DNA of 64,000 nucleotides from Spirochaetales bacterium (lineage in GTDB: Bacteria > Spirochaetota > Spirochaetia > SZUA-6 > RPPD01). The stretch lies in the NCBI GenBank assembly GCA_016930675.1, contig JAFGGG010000037.1, forward strand, positions 62,001 to 126,000. Reading direction: 5' to 3'. The notes under the pieces are model-generated. The model was not told the DNA's origin, searched no databases, and worked only from the letters and a program-made list of their open reading frames with translations. Numbering within the stretch: position 1 is the stretch's first letter; each line of letters opens with the position of its first letter. Shown here piece by piece: positions 15,748 to 23,982 of the stretch. Position numbers and translations under genes: made by a program.

Positions 15748-15776
15748 TTGACAAACCATACGTATACGTATATTTT
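15748..15776 (+). promoter_or_regulatory. Sigma70-type promoter of the 2-oxoacid oxidoreductase operon
   Basis: TTGACA (15748-15753), a 17-base spacer and TATTTT (15771-15776) form a strong promoter 26 bases ahead of the ferredoxin-subunit ATG at 15802, with GGGGAGAG as ribosome site. Confidence 0.7.
15758..15771 (+). promoter_or_regulatory. Perfect 14-base palindrome inside the promoter spacer (operator candidate)
   Basis: ATACGTATACGTAT is its own reverse complement and fills the spacer up to the first base of the -10 element. A dimeric regulator bound there would block RNA polymerase. No regulator gene is adjacent, so the factor is unknown. Confidence 0.5.
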
Positions 15777-15801
15777 AAAAAAAACATATGGGGAGAGTGC
15801 A

Positions 15802-16035
15802 ATGGCGTCAGGCAGACCTCTGATAGATAAAAAACTCTGTAAAGGATGTGAGCTTTGTGTAAATGTATGTCCGCAAAAAGTACTGGCCATGTCGGAACAG
15901 ACTAATGAGATGGGAGTGCCCTTTGCCCGCTATGACGATTCCGGGAACTGTAATGCCTGTACGTTCTGTGCCATGATCTGCCCCGAATATGCTATTCAAG
16001 TGTTTAAAAATCAAGAGGTGCTGAATAAAGGATGA
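15802..16035 (+). CDS. korD: 2-oxoacid:ferredoxin oxidoreductase, delta subunit (2x[4Fe-4S] ferredoxin)
   Basis: The 77-residue ferredoxin has two classic cluster motifs: CKGCELCVNVCP near residue 13 and CNACTFCAMICP near residue 51. It carries electrons from the catalytic subunits to an external ferredoxin. The start is ATG 15802 (MASGRPLID), chosen over an upstream frame extension because GGGGAGAG lies just before it and the extension would cover the promoter. It overlaps the alpha subunit gene by four bases (ATGA). The order delta-alpha-beta-gamma is that of four-subunit 2-oxoisovalerate or 2-oxoglutarate enzymes. Confidence 0.9.
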   Translation: MASGRPLIDKKLCKGCELCVNVCPQKVLAMSEQTNEMGVPFARYDDSGNCNACTFCAMICPEYAIQVFKNQEVLNKG

Positions 16036-17087
16036 GTAAAAAAATATTTATGAGGGGTAATGAAGCGCTGGCCGAGGCTGCGATTATTGCCGGCTGCAGA
16101 TATTTTTTTGGGTATCCGATTACCCCCCAAAATGAAGTCCCCGCTTACTTTGCCATGCGTCTGCCGCAGGTTAAAGGAACATTTTTGCAGGCTGAGAGTG
16201 AGCTCGCCGCCATAAACATGGTTTTCGGTGCTTCAGCCGCGGGAGCGCGAGTCATGACCTCATCATCATCCCCGGGAATAAGTCTGAAACAGGAAGGTAT
16301 TTCATATTTAGCGGGGGCCGAGCTTCCCGCAGTCATCGCCAATATTATGAGAGGAGGTCCGGGCTTAGGCAACATTGCCGGAGCGCAGGGGGACTACTTT
16401 CAGGCCACAAAAGGAGGAGGGCACGGAGACTACAGAATAATCGTGCTTGCTCCTTATTCGGTACAGGAACTTGCCGATCTGACTGTACTTGCATTTGATC
16501 TGGCTGACACATACCGTATGGTATGTATGATTTTAGGTGACGGGTATTTGGGCCAGATGTCGGAACCGCTGGTACTCCCGAAACCGTCGAGTAAACATTT
16601 TGATAAATCGGGCTGGGCTTTAAACGGCGCTAAGGGCAGAGAGCCGCATATTATCCGCTCTTTAAGGTTGAATCCGGAGCACGCCTTGGAAGATCTTAAT
16701 GTAAAACTGCAGAAAAAATATCAAACTGTTGCCCAGAATGAAATACGCTATGAAGAGTACAAAACCGATGATGCGGAGTATCTGCTTGTGGGTTTCGGTA
16801 TCTGCTCGCGAATTATAAAAGCTGCTATAAACGGCTTGAGGGATAAAGGTGTTAAGGCGGGGTTGTTTCGTCCGGTTACACTGTGGCCTTATCCTTACCA
16901 GGCGTTACAAAATTGTGCAAAGAACGTAAAAAAGGTATTGGTAGTTGAAATGAATGCCGGACAGATGGTAGAGGATGTGCGCTTGGCTTTAAATGGTGCT
17001 GTGCCTGTAGACTTTATCGGCCGGATGGGAGGCATGATTCCTGAAGTTGAAGATATAATAGAAAGGATTGAGAGTTATGCAGCTTAA
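16032..17087 (+). CDS. korA: 2-oxoacid:ferredoxin oxidoreductase, alpha subunit (VorB/KorA type)
   Basis: The 351-residue subunit has the pyrimidine-binding domain of the thiamine enzyme with GYPITPQNEVPAYF near residue 28, characteristic of the VorB/KorA group, and the FLQAESELAAINMVFGAS catalytic Glu region. The whole complex converts a 2-oxoacid, CoA and oxidised ferredoxin to acyl-CoA, CO2 and reduced ferredoxin in the cytoplasm. Branched-chain (2-oxoisovalerate) and 2-oxoglutarate substrates cannot be told apart by eye; the GYPITPQNE form is seen mostly in VorB. Start ATG 16032 overlaps the delta stop, and the gene overlaps the beta gene by 11 bases. Confidence 0.9.
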   Translation: MSKKIFMRGNEALAEAAIIAGCRYFFGYPITPQNEVPAYFAMRLPQVKGTFLQAESELAAINMVFGASAAGARVMTSSSSPGISLKQEGISYLAGAELPAVIANIMRGGPGLGNIAGAQGDYFQATKGGGHGDYRIIVLAPYSVQELADLTVLAFDLADTYRMVCMILGDGYLGQMSEPLVLPKPSSKHFDKSGWALNGAKGREPHIIRSLRLNPEHALEDLNVKLQKKYQTVAQNEIRYEEYKTDDAEYLLVGFGICSRIIKAAINGLRDKGVKAGLFRPVTLWPYPYQALQNCAKNVKKVLVVEMNAGQMVEDVRLALNGAVPVDFIGRMGGMIPEVEDIIERIESYAA

Positions 17088-17841
17088 TACCAAAAACCAA
17101 TTACAGGAAAATCTCATCTTCACTCGGCCCAGTTCCTTGAACGCCCGTCCTCATCATTTTTGCCCCGGCTGCGGACACGGGATTGTGCACAGACTGTTGG
17201 CAGAACTTATAGATGAGTTTGATATCCGGCAGAATATTATTCTTGTGGCCCCGGTCGGTTGTGGTGTACTGGCGTATTTTTATATTAATGTTGACGGATG
17301 TGAAGCGGCGCACGGCAGAGTTCCGGCAGTAGCTACAGGCTTGAAGCGAGTTCATCCCGATAACATCGTCATAGGTTACCAAGGGGACGGCGATCTGCTC
17401 GCGATCGGAATAGCGGAAACCATCCATGCGGCCAATCGGGGAGAGAATATTACGATTATTTTTATCAATAATGCACTCTACGGCATGACGGGGGGGCAGA
17501 TGGCTCCCACCTCGCTTGTAGGACAGAAAACAAAAACTTCACCTTACGGGCGTAGTGTGGAGGAAGCGGGGTATCCGCTAAAAGCCTGTGAACTGCTTGC
17601 GACCTTGGCTGCTCCTGTGTTTATTGAACGCACAAGCGTGCATTCAATAAAGCAGATTATTAAAACCAAGAAAGCCATTAAGAAGGGACTGTCCAACCAA
17701 ATCAAAGGAAAAGGGTATTCTTTTATTGAGGTTCTCTCCATGTGTCCGACCGGCTGGGGTATGAAACCACAGGCGGCCGTGGAATGGATTGAAACCCACA
17801 TGGTTCCCTATTATGCTTTAGGTAATCTTCGTGATCGGTAG
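17077..17841 (+). CDS. korB: 2-oxoacid:ferredoxin oxidoreductase, beta subunit (thiamine diphosphate-binding)
   Basis: The subunit carries the thiamine diphosphate motif GYQGDGDLLAIGIAE with the following NNALYGMTGGQ, and the HHFCPGCGHGI motif near the N-terminus. Cysteines at this motif and in APVGCGV and LSMCPTGW can hold the proximal Fe-S cluster. Start ATG 17077 is preferred to TTG 17068 because AAGGATTGAGAG is then properly spaced. The 254-residue length is normal for KorB/VorA. Confidence 0.9.
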   Translation: MQLNTKNQLQENLIFTRPSSLNARPHHFCPGCGHGIVHRLLAELIDEFDIRQNIILVAPVGCGVLAYFYINVDGCEAAHGRVPAVATGLKRVHPDNIVIGYQGDGDLLAIGIAETIHAANRGENITIIFINNALYGMTGGQMAPTSLVGQKTKTSPYGRSVEEAGYPLKACELLATLAAPVFIERTSVHSIKQIIKTKKAIKKGLSNQIKGKGYSFIEVLSMCPTGWGMKPQAAVEWIETHMVPYYALGNLRDR

Positions 17842-17851
17842 GTAGTGTGGC

Positions 17852-18403
17852 ATGAATGAAAAGATAATTTTTGCCGGTTTTGGAGGTCAGGGGATAATCC
17901 TCGCAGGAAAGCTTGTATGTATAGCCGCCATGAATGAAGGTAAATATGTTTCGCATATTCCTTCGTACGGTGCGGAGATGAGGGGAGGTACTGCCAACTG
18001 CGCGGTGGTGATTGCAACCGAAGAGATACCTTCTCCGATGGTATTTAATCCGACTGTCTGCGTTGCCTTGAATCTTCCTTCCTTAAAAAAATTTGAATCA
18101 CGTCTCAGCGCCGGAGGAGTGTTGATCTATAATTCATCACTTATAGAGAACGGACCGCAGCGCAATGATATAGTTGCTATTCCCGTAAAAGCAAATGAGC
18201 TGGCTGAACAAGCGGGTTCTTACAAAGCGGCGAATATGGTGGCTATAGGAGCTTTGTTGAAGGCAAACATGCAGATCGCTTCTTTACAGGCCGTAAAAGA
18301 TGCGTTAAGTCAGGCAGTATCCAAGCGCAATCTCTCATTCAATGATATTAACAAAAAGGCCTTGACTCTTGGATTTGAAAGCGTAAAAACCGCTTTACAT
18401 TGA
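17852..18403 (+). CDS. korC: 2-oxoacid:ferredoxin oxidoreductase, gamma subunit
   Basis: The 183-residue protein is the CoA-binding gamma subunit: IIFAGFGGQGIILAGKLV at the start, then YVSHIPSYGAEMRGGTANC, a hallmark of the family. It closes the four-gene operon, 10 bases after the beta gene. No clear terminator hairpin follows; the next promoter begins 72 bases downstream. Confidence 0.93.
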   Translation: MNEKIIFAGFGGQGIILAGKLVCIAAMNEGKYVSHIPSYGAEMRGGTANCAVVIATEEIPSPMVFNPTVCVALNLPSLKKFESRLSAGGVLIYNSSLIENGPQRNDIVAIPVKANELAEQAGSYKAANMVAIGALLKANMQIASLQAVKDALSQAVSKRNLSFNDINKKALTLGFESVKTALH

Positions 18404-18475
18404 TTTTACCACACAAATATATAGTCTTTTTTATGTAAATTCATTCATTTTTTCTCTTTTTCTTAAAAATCTTAG

Positions 18476-18503
18476 TTGACAGAAAATATTTTCGGAATAA
18501 AAT
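18476..18503 (+). promoter_or_regulatory. Sigma70-type promoter of the division and cell-wall cluster
   Basis: TTGACA (18476-18481), a 16-base spacer and TAAAAT (18498-18503) lie ahead of mraZ. Transcription should start near 18510, immediately before the first MraZ box, giving a leader of about 48 bases. Confidence 0.7.
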
Positions 18504-18512
18504 GATCACTAT

Positions 18513-18547
18513 GTGGGAAAAAGTGGGATATTTTAGCATAATGTGGT
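18513..18547 (+). promoter_or_regulatory. MraZ operator: direct GTGGG boxes
   Basis: GTGGG repeats at 18513-18517 and 18523-18527 are exactly ten bases apart. A third, weaker GTGGT box at 18543-18547 is two further ten-base steps away. MraZ is known to bind direct TGGGN repeats with five-base spacers ahead of its own gene. The boxes lie just downstream of the promoter and the third touches the mraZ ribosome site. Confidence 0.75.
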
Positions 18548-18557
18548 AGGTAGGTGG

Positions 18558-19007
18558 ATGTTAACCGGTGAATTTAAGTATTCTTTGGATGATAAGGGAC
18601 GCCTGATGATACCTGCGCGTATGAGGTCCGCGATTGTGGGAAATGTGCTTATTGTGACCCGTGCCGTGGAGAAGTGTATCTGGCTGTTTTCACCGGAAGA
18701 GTGGAAGAGAATATCGCAGGATATGCTGCTTTCGTCATCACTTTTTCATGAAAAAGCCAGGCTTATCCAGAGAAGAATATTGGCGCCTGCTCAAGAGATT
18801 GAAATCGATAAATCGGGCAGGATCAGCATACCGCAGACCTTACGGGAGTATGCGAATTTAAAAAAGGAATGCATTATTCTGGGAATGCTGAAATATATGG
18901 AGATTTGGGATGAGGAAAATTATCATAATTATTGGAATGAAAATGAAAACAAATTCCGTGATGCGGCGGAAGAATTGGGCGGCAAGGTAACATTCAGAGA
19001 TGAGTAA
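18558..19007 (+). CDS. mraZ: Transcriptional regulator MraZ
   Basis: MraZ is a ring-forming DNA-binding repressor of the division and cell-wall cluster. The 149-residue protein contains two SpoVT/AbrB-like halves, each with its motif: LDDKGRLMIPARMR near residue 10 and IDKSGRISIPQTLREY near residue 90. I start at ATG 18558 (MLTGEF, the usual family start) and not at the in-frame GTG 18543, because TAGGTGG precedes it. The operator boxes upstream predict autoregulation. It overlaps rsmH by 8 bases. Confidence 0.93.
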   Translation: MLTGEFKYSLDDKGRLMIPARMRSAIVGNVLIVTRAVEKCIWLFSPEEWKRISQDMLLSSSLFHEKARLIQRRILAPAQEIEIDKSGRISIPQTLREYANLKKECIILGMLKYMEIWDEENYHNYWNENENKFRDAAEELGGKVTFRDE

Positions 19008-19986
19008 ACTTAAAAAACAGCTGCCTAAAGCCAAAATAACTCATACACCGGTATTGTTGGGTGAAGTTCTGGACTTACTTAAACCGGCGGCCGTTGGCAA
19101 CAAGCCCGCCTCACAGAGTGTCATGGTTGACGGTACCTGCGGCGAGGGCGGGCATGCGGAGGCTTTTTTGAGCCGCTATGCAAATTTAATCTTACTTTGT
19201 GTGGATGCGGACAAAGAGCAGATAGAATCTGCGCGCAGACGTCTTAAAAAATACGGTTCACGAGTAGAACTGTTTACCATGTGGTTTTCCGATTTTTTCT
19301 CGGATTATCATGCATATAATAGAAAATTACCGGATAGAATACTGCTGGATTTGGGGATTTCACGCTTCCATTATGAAAAAAGCGGTAGGGGCTTTTCATT
19401 CCAAAGAGATGAGTATCTTGATATGCGGATAAGTAAAGAGCTTAAGCAGACGGCATATGATATTGTAAATAAAGCTGTAGAGCAGGAACTAGTAAACATT
19501 TTACGTGAATACGGAGAAGAGCGTTTCGCGTATGCGATTGCCAGGGCAATATGTCGAGAGCGGAAAAGCAAGCCTGTCAGAACAAGCGTTCAATTAGCTC
19601 AGATTGTGAGTAACGCGGTGCCGCGTCAATCCTCGAAAAGAAGAATACATCCTGCTACAAAAACATTCCAGGCTCTCCGGATCGCCGTGAATGGTGAATT
19701 AAACGAGTTGGAAAAAGGTCTGGCAGCGGGATTCACTCTGCTAAAGAAAGGCGGAAGATTCGCTGTTATATCATTTCATTCATTAGAGGATAGAATAGTA
19801 AAACGCTTTTTTAAGAGCAAAAATAAGTCCTGTACATGCCCTCCTGAATGGCCGATTTGTCAATGTAGGGGGGAAAAAGAACTGATTTTGCTTACCAAAA
19901 AACCGATTACGCCGGGGGACACGGAAGTGAGAGCGAATCCGGCAGCACGCAGTGCCAAGCTTAGAGTCGTGGAGAAATGCGCATGA
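19000..19986 (+). CDS. rsmH: 16S rRNA (cytosine(1402)-N(4))-methyltransferase
   Basis: RsmH (MraW) methylates N4 of C1402 in 16S rRNA using S-adenosylmethionine. The 328-residue protein has HTPVLLGEVLDLL, the SAM loop DGTCGEGGHAEAFL, LLDLGISRFHY and the C-terminal VISFHSLEDRIVKRFF motif, all typical. The start ATG 19000 lies inside the end of mraZ and the stop overlaps ftsL, so the genes are coupled. Its place after mraZ is standard. Confidence 0.95.
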   Translation: MSKLKKQLPKAKITHTPVLLGEVLDLLKPAAVGNKPASQSVMVDGTCGEGGHAEAFLSRYANLILLCVDADKEQIESARRRLKKYGSRVELFTMWFSDFFSDYHAYNRKLPDRILLDLGISRFHYEKSGRGFSFQRDEYLDMRISKELKQTAYDIVNKAVEQELVNILREYGEERFAYAIARAICRERKSKPVRTSVQLAQIVSNAVPRQSSKRRIHPATKTFQALRIAVNGELNELEKGLAAGFTLLKKGGRFAVISFHSLEDRIVKRFFKSKNKSCTCPPEWPICQCRGEKELILLTKKPITPGDTEVRANPAARSAKLRVVEKCA

Positions 19987-20255
19987 CATTGAAAAAAATA
20001 CTTATGCTAATTTTTGTGTGCACCATACCGGTTGTACTCTTTTTCAGCAGTGTTCAGGCTTATAATTATATAAAGCTTGAGAATGAGATTGAGGAGCTCG
20101 AGAGTCTGCAGAAGGAATGGATAGAAAAGAATAAGAAGCTCATAGCGAGTATCGAAGTTTTAAGAACGCCCAAACGCATAGAAAAAATTGCCCAGGAAGA
20201 TTTGGAACTAAAAAAGATTGATAAGGAGCGAATACGAAAAGTGGTCTTTGAATAA
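19983..20255 (+). CDS. ftsL: Cell division protein FtsL-like
   Basis: This is a small bitopic protein: a short basic N-terminus, one membrane helix (ILMLIFVCTIPVVLFFSSV), then a Leu/Glu-rich coiled coil outside the membrane. Sequence alone cannot separate FtsL from FtsB/DivIC, but the place between rsmH and murF identifies FtsL. I start at ATG 19983, eight bases after GGAG; ATG 19977 is too close to it. The start overlaps the rsmH stop. FtsL scaffolds FtsQ, FtsB, FtsW and FtsI at the septum. Confidence 0.75.
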   Translation: MTLKKILMLIFVCTIPVVLFFSSVQAYNYIKLENEIEELESLQKEWIEKNKKLIASIEVLRTPKRIEKIAQEDLELKKIDKERIRKVVFE

Positions 20256-20274
20256 AAGGAGAACATAAAAAAGA

Positions 20275-21675
20275 GTGAGGGGAACTAAGTTAAAACAGAA
20301 TCTATTTTCCTGTGATGAGCTGGTCGCCGGAACCAAGGGCATATGCATAAGGGCGGGCAGTGAACATGTTTTACATGTAGCTATCGACTCTCGTGAGACT
20401 GTTTCAGGTGATCTCTTTGTACCGTTAAAGGGAGAAAAGGTTGACGGCCATAATTATCTGGAACAGGCTGTAGCCAATGGTGCTGTAGCAGTACTGGTAA
20501 AACATGAAGAGTGGTGTAAACGGGAAGCCCGGCTGATGCCGCTCTTGGTTACTCATGATGTAACATGCATTACGGTAGACGACACACTGCGAGCTCTGCA
20601 AAGCCTTGCCGTGTATCACATGCGGCGTCTTAAACATGTGTTTCGCATCGGCATAACAGGCAGCAGCGGCAAGACCACAACCAAGGAAATAATCGGAGCT
20701 GTACTGGAACAGGCAGCATCTACAATTATAAATAAAGGCAATCTGAATTCAGTTATAGGAGTACCGCTCACCGCTTTTGAGGTAAATTCAGCGCATGAAT
20801 ACGCTGTATTTGAGATGGGGATTAACCATGCCGGTGAGATGGATATTCTGGCCGATATCGTAAGACCTGATCTGGCTGTGATAACCAATATCGGAACAGC
20901 GCATATCGGGCTGCTGGGATCAAAGGACAATATTGCTGCAGAGAAAAAGAAAGTAACCCGTTATTTTGACGGACGGCAAAAGCTGTTTATCCATGAAGAT
21001 GATGAATTCTTCACGTATCTCTCCGAAAACATTTCGGGGCAGGTAATTGCTTACGGGCAGAAGAGTGTAAAAGGGCTTTTAGGGATCGAGGATCTGGGGT
21101 TGGATGGAACAATCATTAACTGGGAGGAGCTCCAGATCCGCTTCCCGCTTATCGGAAAGCATAATTATATAAACGCATTAGCTGCAATCTCGGTCGCGGT
21201 TGAGTTGGGTGTGGCAAAGCACTATGTCAAGCGCGGTTTAGAAGGTGTTGAACCGCTTTTCGGACGGTCCGAGATCGTTAAGGGAAAAACAACGATTATT
21301 AAAGACTGTTATAACGCCAATCCCGACTCCGTTTCCAGAGTGCTTGAATTTTTGAATGAGCTCTCCTGGAAAGGCAAAAAGATTGTCGTGCTGGGCAGCA
21401 TGCTGGAACTGGGTGTTAAGAGTGAATCGGCGCATGAGCAGATGGGCAAACTCGCAGCAGGATATGATTTCGACTGTATTTTATTTTCAGGCAGTGAAGC
21501 ACGTGCCGCGTTTAACGCGTGTAAAAAGCACAAGTTTAAAGGTGTTACGGTATGGAAGAAATCCGTGATGGATCTGGCGCCTATATTGGAACAGAATACT
21601 CGTCCCGGAGATATAGTGCTTATAAAAGGCTCGCGAGCCTTGGAGTTGGAAAGATTGATTCAATCGCTTAATTGA
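20275..21675 (+). CDS. murF: UDP-MurNAc-tripeptide--D-Ala-D-Ala ligase
   Basis: MurF joins D-Ala-D-Ala to the UDP-MurNAc-tripeptide in the cytoplasm. The 466-residue Mur ligase has the N-terminal domain (VAIDSRETVSGDLFVPLKG), ATP loop IGITGSSGKTTTKEII near residue 123, and NPDSVSRVLEF in the C-terminal half. The start is GTG 20275; the AAGGAGA site is 13 bases away, a little long. The cluster goes directly from ftsL to murF: ftsI and murE are not here, a pattern I recall from spirochaetes. Confidence 0.94.
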   Translation: MRGTKLKQNLFSCDELVAGTKGICIRAGSEHVLHVAIDSRETVSGDLFVPLKGEKVDGHNYLEQAVANGAVAVLVKHEEWCKREARLMPLLVTHDVTCITVDDTLRALQSLAVYHMRRLKHVFRIGITGSSGKTTTKEIIGAVLEQAASTIINKGNLNSVIGVPLTAFEVNSAHEYAVFEMGINHAGEMDILADIVRPDLAVITNIGTAHIGLLGSKDNIAAEKKKVTRYFDGRQKLFIHEDDEFFTYLSENISGQVIAYGQKSVKGLLGIEDLGLDGTIINWEELQIRFPLIGKHNYINALAAISVAVELGVAKHYVKRGLEGVEPLFGRSEIVKGKTTIIKDCYNANPDSVSRVLEFLNELSWKGKKIVVLGSMLELGVKSESAHEQMGKLAAGYDFDCILFSGSEARAAFNACKKHKFKGVTVWKKSVMDLAPILEQNTRPGDIVLIKGSRALELERLIQSLN

Positions 21676-21702
21676 CATTATTTGTAAGAAAGGGGGGTGC
21701 AT

Positions 21703-22842
21703 TTGTTATTAAAACTGCTTTATCCGCTTGTTAAATATATCACATTCTTTAATGTCTTTCAGTATATTACATTTCGCGCCGCCTATGCAGCGGTAACAGC
21801 CCTCCTTATCTCATTTTTATTCGGGCCAAGAATAATTAATAAATTGCAGGAATTGCGAGTGGGGCAAAAAGTGCGCCGTGACGGGCCGGAAACTCATCTG
21901 GCCAAATCCGGTACCCCGACCATGGGCGGAATCCTCATCATCCTCTCCATAGTGATCGCGGTCCTGCTTTGGCAGAACCTTGATAATATGTACACATGGA
22001 TTATCCTTTTGGCTGTAATTGGTTTCGGAACTATCGGTTTTGTGGATGATTACTTGAAGATAAAGCGAAAAAATGCCGCCGGTTTAAAAAGCAGTTTTAA
22101 ATGGATTACGCAGTTTGTGCTGGCACTTGCCATAGCGCTCTTGATTTTTAATTTCAGGAACTACCACACTGTGAGCGTGACGCCACCATTATTTTCTTCC
22201 ATGAAATTAATAATCCGTTATGATTATACCACGCTTTTCTATATTCCGTTTATAAAGAATCCGGTATTGGATTTCTCCTATTTCTATATTCCGTTTTCCG
22301 TTCTTCTGCTTTTATCTACTTCCAATGCGGTTAATCTGACGGACGGACTGGATGGATTGGCCACGGGATTGGTAATTATGGTGGGCATCACGTTCGCTAT
22401 AATGGCCTACCTTACCGGTAATATAAATTTTGCTGAATATTTGGGTATACCGTTCATTGCGAACAGCGGAGAACTCACCATCGCGGGACTCGCCCTGGTA
22501 GGCGCGTGTGTGGGTTTTTTATGGTTCAATGCGCATCCGGCGGAAATAATGATGGGAGATACCGGAAGTCTGGCTTTAGGCGGAATGATCGGAGTTTTCG
22601 CGCTTATTTTAAAAAAGGAAATTCTTATTATCATCATAGGAGGTGTATTTGTAATTGAAACCCTGTCTGTAATTATTCAGGTTGTCTATTATAAATTTAC
22701 CAAGAAAAGGGTGTTTCTCATGGCACCCCTTCATCATCATTTTGAATTAAAAGGGTGGAAAGAATCAAAAGTGGTAATCCGTCTTTGGATTTTAGGCGGG
22801 CTGTTCGCGCTTTTGGGTCTTTCTACCTTGAAAATACAATAG
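21703..22842 (+). CDS. mraY: Phospho-N-acetylmuramoyl-pentapeptide transferase
   Basis: MraY makes lipid I from UDP-MurNAc-pentapeptide and undecaprenyl phosphate in the inner membrane. The protein has about ten membrane helices, the GTPTMGGILI motif, the catalytic aspartates in GFVDDYLKIKRK, the NLTDGLDGLATG motif and MGDTGSLALGG. Start is TTG 21703 because AGGGGGG is five bases upstream; GTG 21697 overlaps that site. Length 379 residues is slightly longer than usual, from an inserted loop near residue 160. Confidence 0.94.
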   Translation: MLLKLLYPLVKYITFFNVFQYITFRAAYAAVTALLISFLFGPRIINKLQELRVGQKVRRDGPETHLAKSGTPTMGGILIILSIVIAVLLWQNLDNMYTWIILLAVIGFGTIGFVDDYLKIKRKNAAGLKSSFKWITQFVLALAIALLIFNFRNYHTVSVTPPLFSSMKLIIRYDYTTLFYIPFIKNPVLDFSYFYIPFSVLLLLSTSNAVNLTDGLDGLATGLVIMVGITFAIMAYLTGNINFAEYLGIPFIANSGELTIAGLALVGACVGFLWFNAHPAEIMMGDTGSLALGGMIGVFALILKKEILIIIIGGVFVIETLSVIIQVVYYKFTKKRVFLMAPLHHHFELKGWKESKVVIRLWILGGLFALLGLSTLKIQ

Positions 22843-22860
22843 GAGAATGAGGGAGCGGTA

Positions 22861-23982
22861 GTGGAAAAGGTTTCCAGAGGACAAGTAGATTATTTTTTAC
22901 TGGTTATAATCATTCTTCTGTTTGGAGTGGGAATGGCCATTCTGTTTTCCGCTTCCTATAATCACGCCGAGAGGTTAGGAAAAAATCCGCACTATTTTTT
23001 TAATAAGCAGGTTGTCTGGCTGATCTTGGGAGGATTTATCGCGTACGGCATATCACGAGCCCCGTTGGAGCTTATCAGAAAATGTATTCCTTTTATTTTA
23101 ATCAGCGCCTTTTTTATCTCGCTGCTGCCTTTTATTCCCGGCCTGGGAAAAGATATTAATGGAGCGCGGCGTTGGATATTCTTTTTTGATTATTCATTTC
23201 AACCCTCTGAGTATGTAAAATTGGCGCTTATTCTTTATCTGGCATCCATACTCAATAAAAAAGAGAAGCGGCTGGATGAACCGATTAATTCACTGCTTCC
23301 GCCACTAATTATTGTTTCGCTTTTTGTTGGTGTAATTTTTTTACAAAACGATCTCTCCACGGCTGCCTTCATATTTTTTATCGCTGTTTCTCTGTTTTTT
23401 ATTGCCAAGATTAAACTCATATATTTCTTCTATGTGGCAACCGTGGTACTCCCGATCGGTATAATTATTCTTTTTACAAAAACATACTGGGTGGAAAAAA
23501 TTATGACATTTTTCGATCCCAGTCGTAATCCGGAGGGTACGGGATATCAGATATTAACTTCCCGCATATCGCTTGCCAGCGGCGGACTATGGGGCAGGGG
23601 ACTGGGTTTGGGAGTTCAAAAAAAGCATATGCCTGAAGCGAGCTCCGATTTTATTTTTTCTGTAGCCGGAGAAGAAATGGGTTTTATAGGTTTGTTTTTT
23701 ATTATTGTCCTGTTTGTGCTCTTCGCGCTGCGCGGTTTTATGATAGCATTTAAAAGCAAGGACAGTTTTTCTTTTTTCTTGGCGTTTGGCATTACCTCGA
23801 CTATTCTGATTCAGGCGCTGCTTAATATGTTCGTAGTAGCAGGTCTTATGCCTACAACAGGTATACCGCTGCCGTTTTTTTCACACGGAGGTTCGTCAAT
23901 CGTCATCACCCTCATTATGTGCGGTATTTTAATCAATATGTCACGCACAACCAGCGCAAAGGAAGGGATGTATTATGGCTGA
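22861..23982 (+). CDS. ftsW: Peptidoglycan glycosyltransferase FtsW
   Basis: This SEDS-family membrane protein polymerises glycan strands at the septum with a partner class B PBP. It has about ten membrane helices and the family motifs GARRWIFF with FQPSEYVKLALILYLA near residue 100, LLQ-type loop FLQNDLSTAAFIFF and the C-terminal PTTGIPLPFFSHGGSSI. Start is GTG 22861 with GGGAG upstream. RodA is the alternative paralogue, but the place between mraY and ftsQ favours FtsW. It overlaps ftsQ by 8 bases. Confidence 0.92.
   Translation: MEKVSRGQVDYFLLVIIILLFGVGMAILFSASYNHAERLGKNPHYFFNKQVVWLILGGFIAYGISRAPLELIRKCIPFILISAFFISLLPFIPGLGKDINGARRWIFFFDYSFQPSEYVKLALILYLASILNKKEKRLDEPINSLLPPLIIVSLFVGVIFLQNDLSTAAFIFFIAVSLFFIAKIKLIYFFYVATVVLPIGIIILFTKTYWVEKIMTFFDPSRNPEGTGYQILTSRISLASGGLWGRGLGLGVQKKHMPEASSDFIFSVAGEEMGFIGLFFIIVLFVLFALRGFMIAFKSKDSFSFFLAFGITSTILIQALLNMFVVAGLMPTTGIPLPFFSHGGSSIVITLIMCGILINMSRTTSAKEGMYYG

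Noticed and set aside
15736-15801. N-terminal extension of the ferredoxin subunit
   Set aside because: It would cover the promoter and has no ribosome site; ATG 15802 has a strong one.
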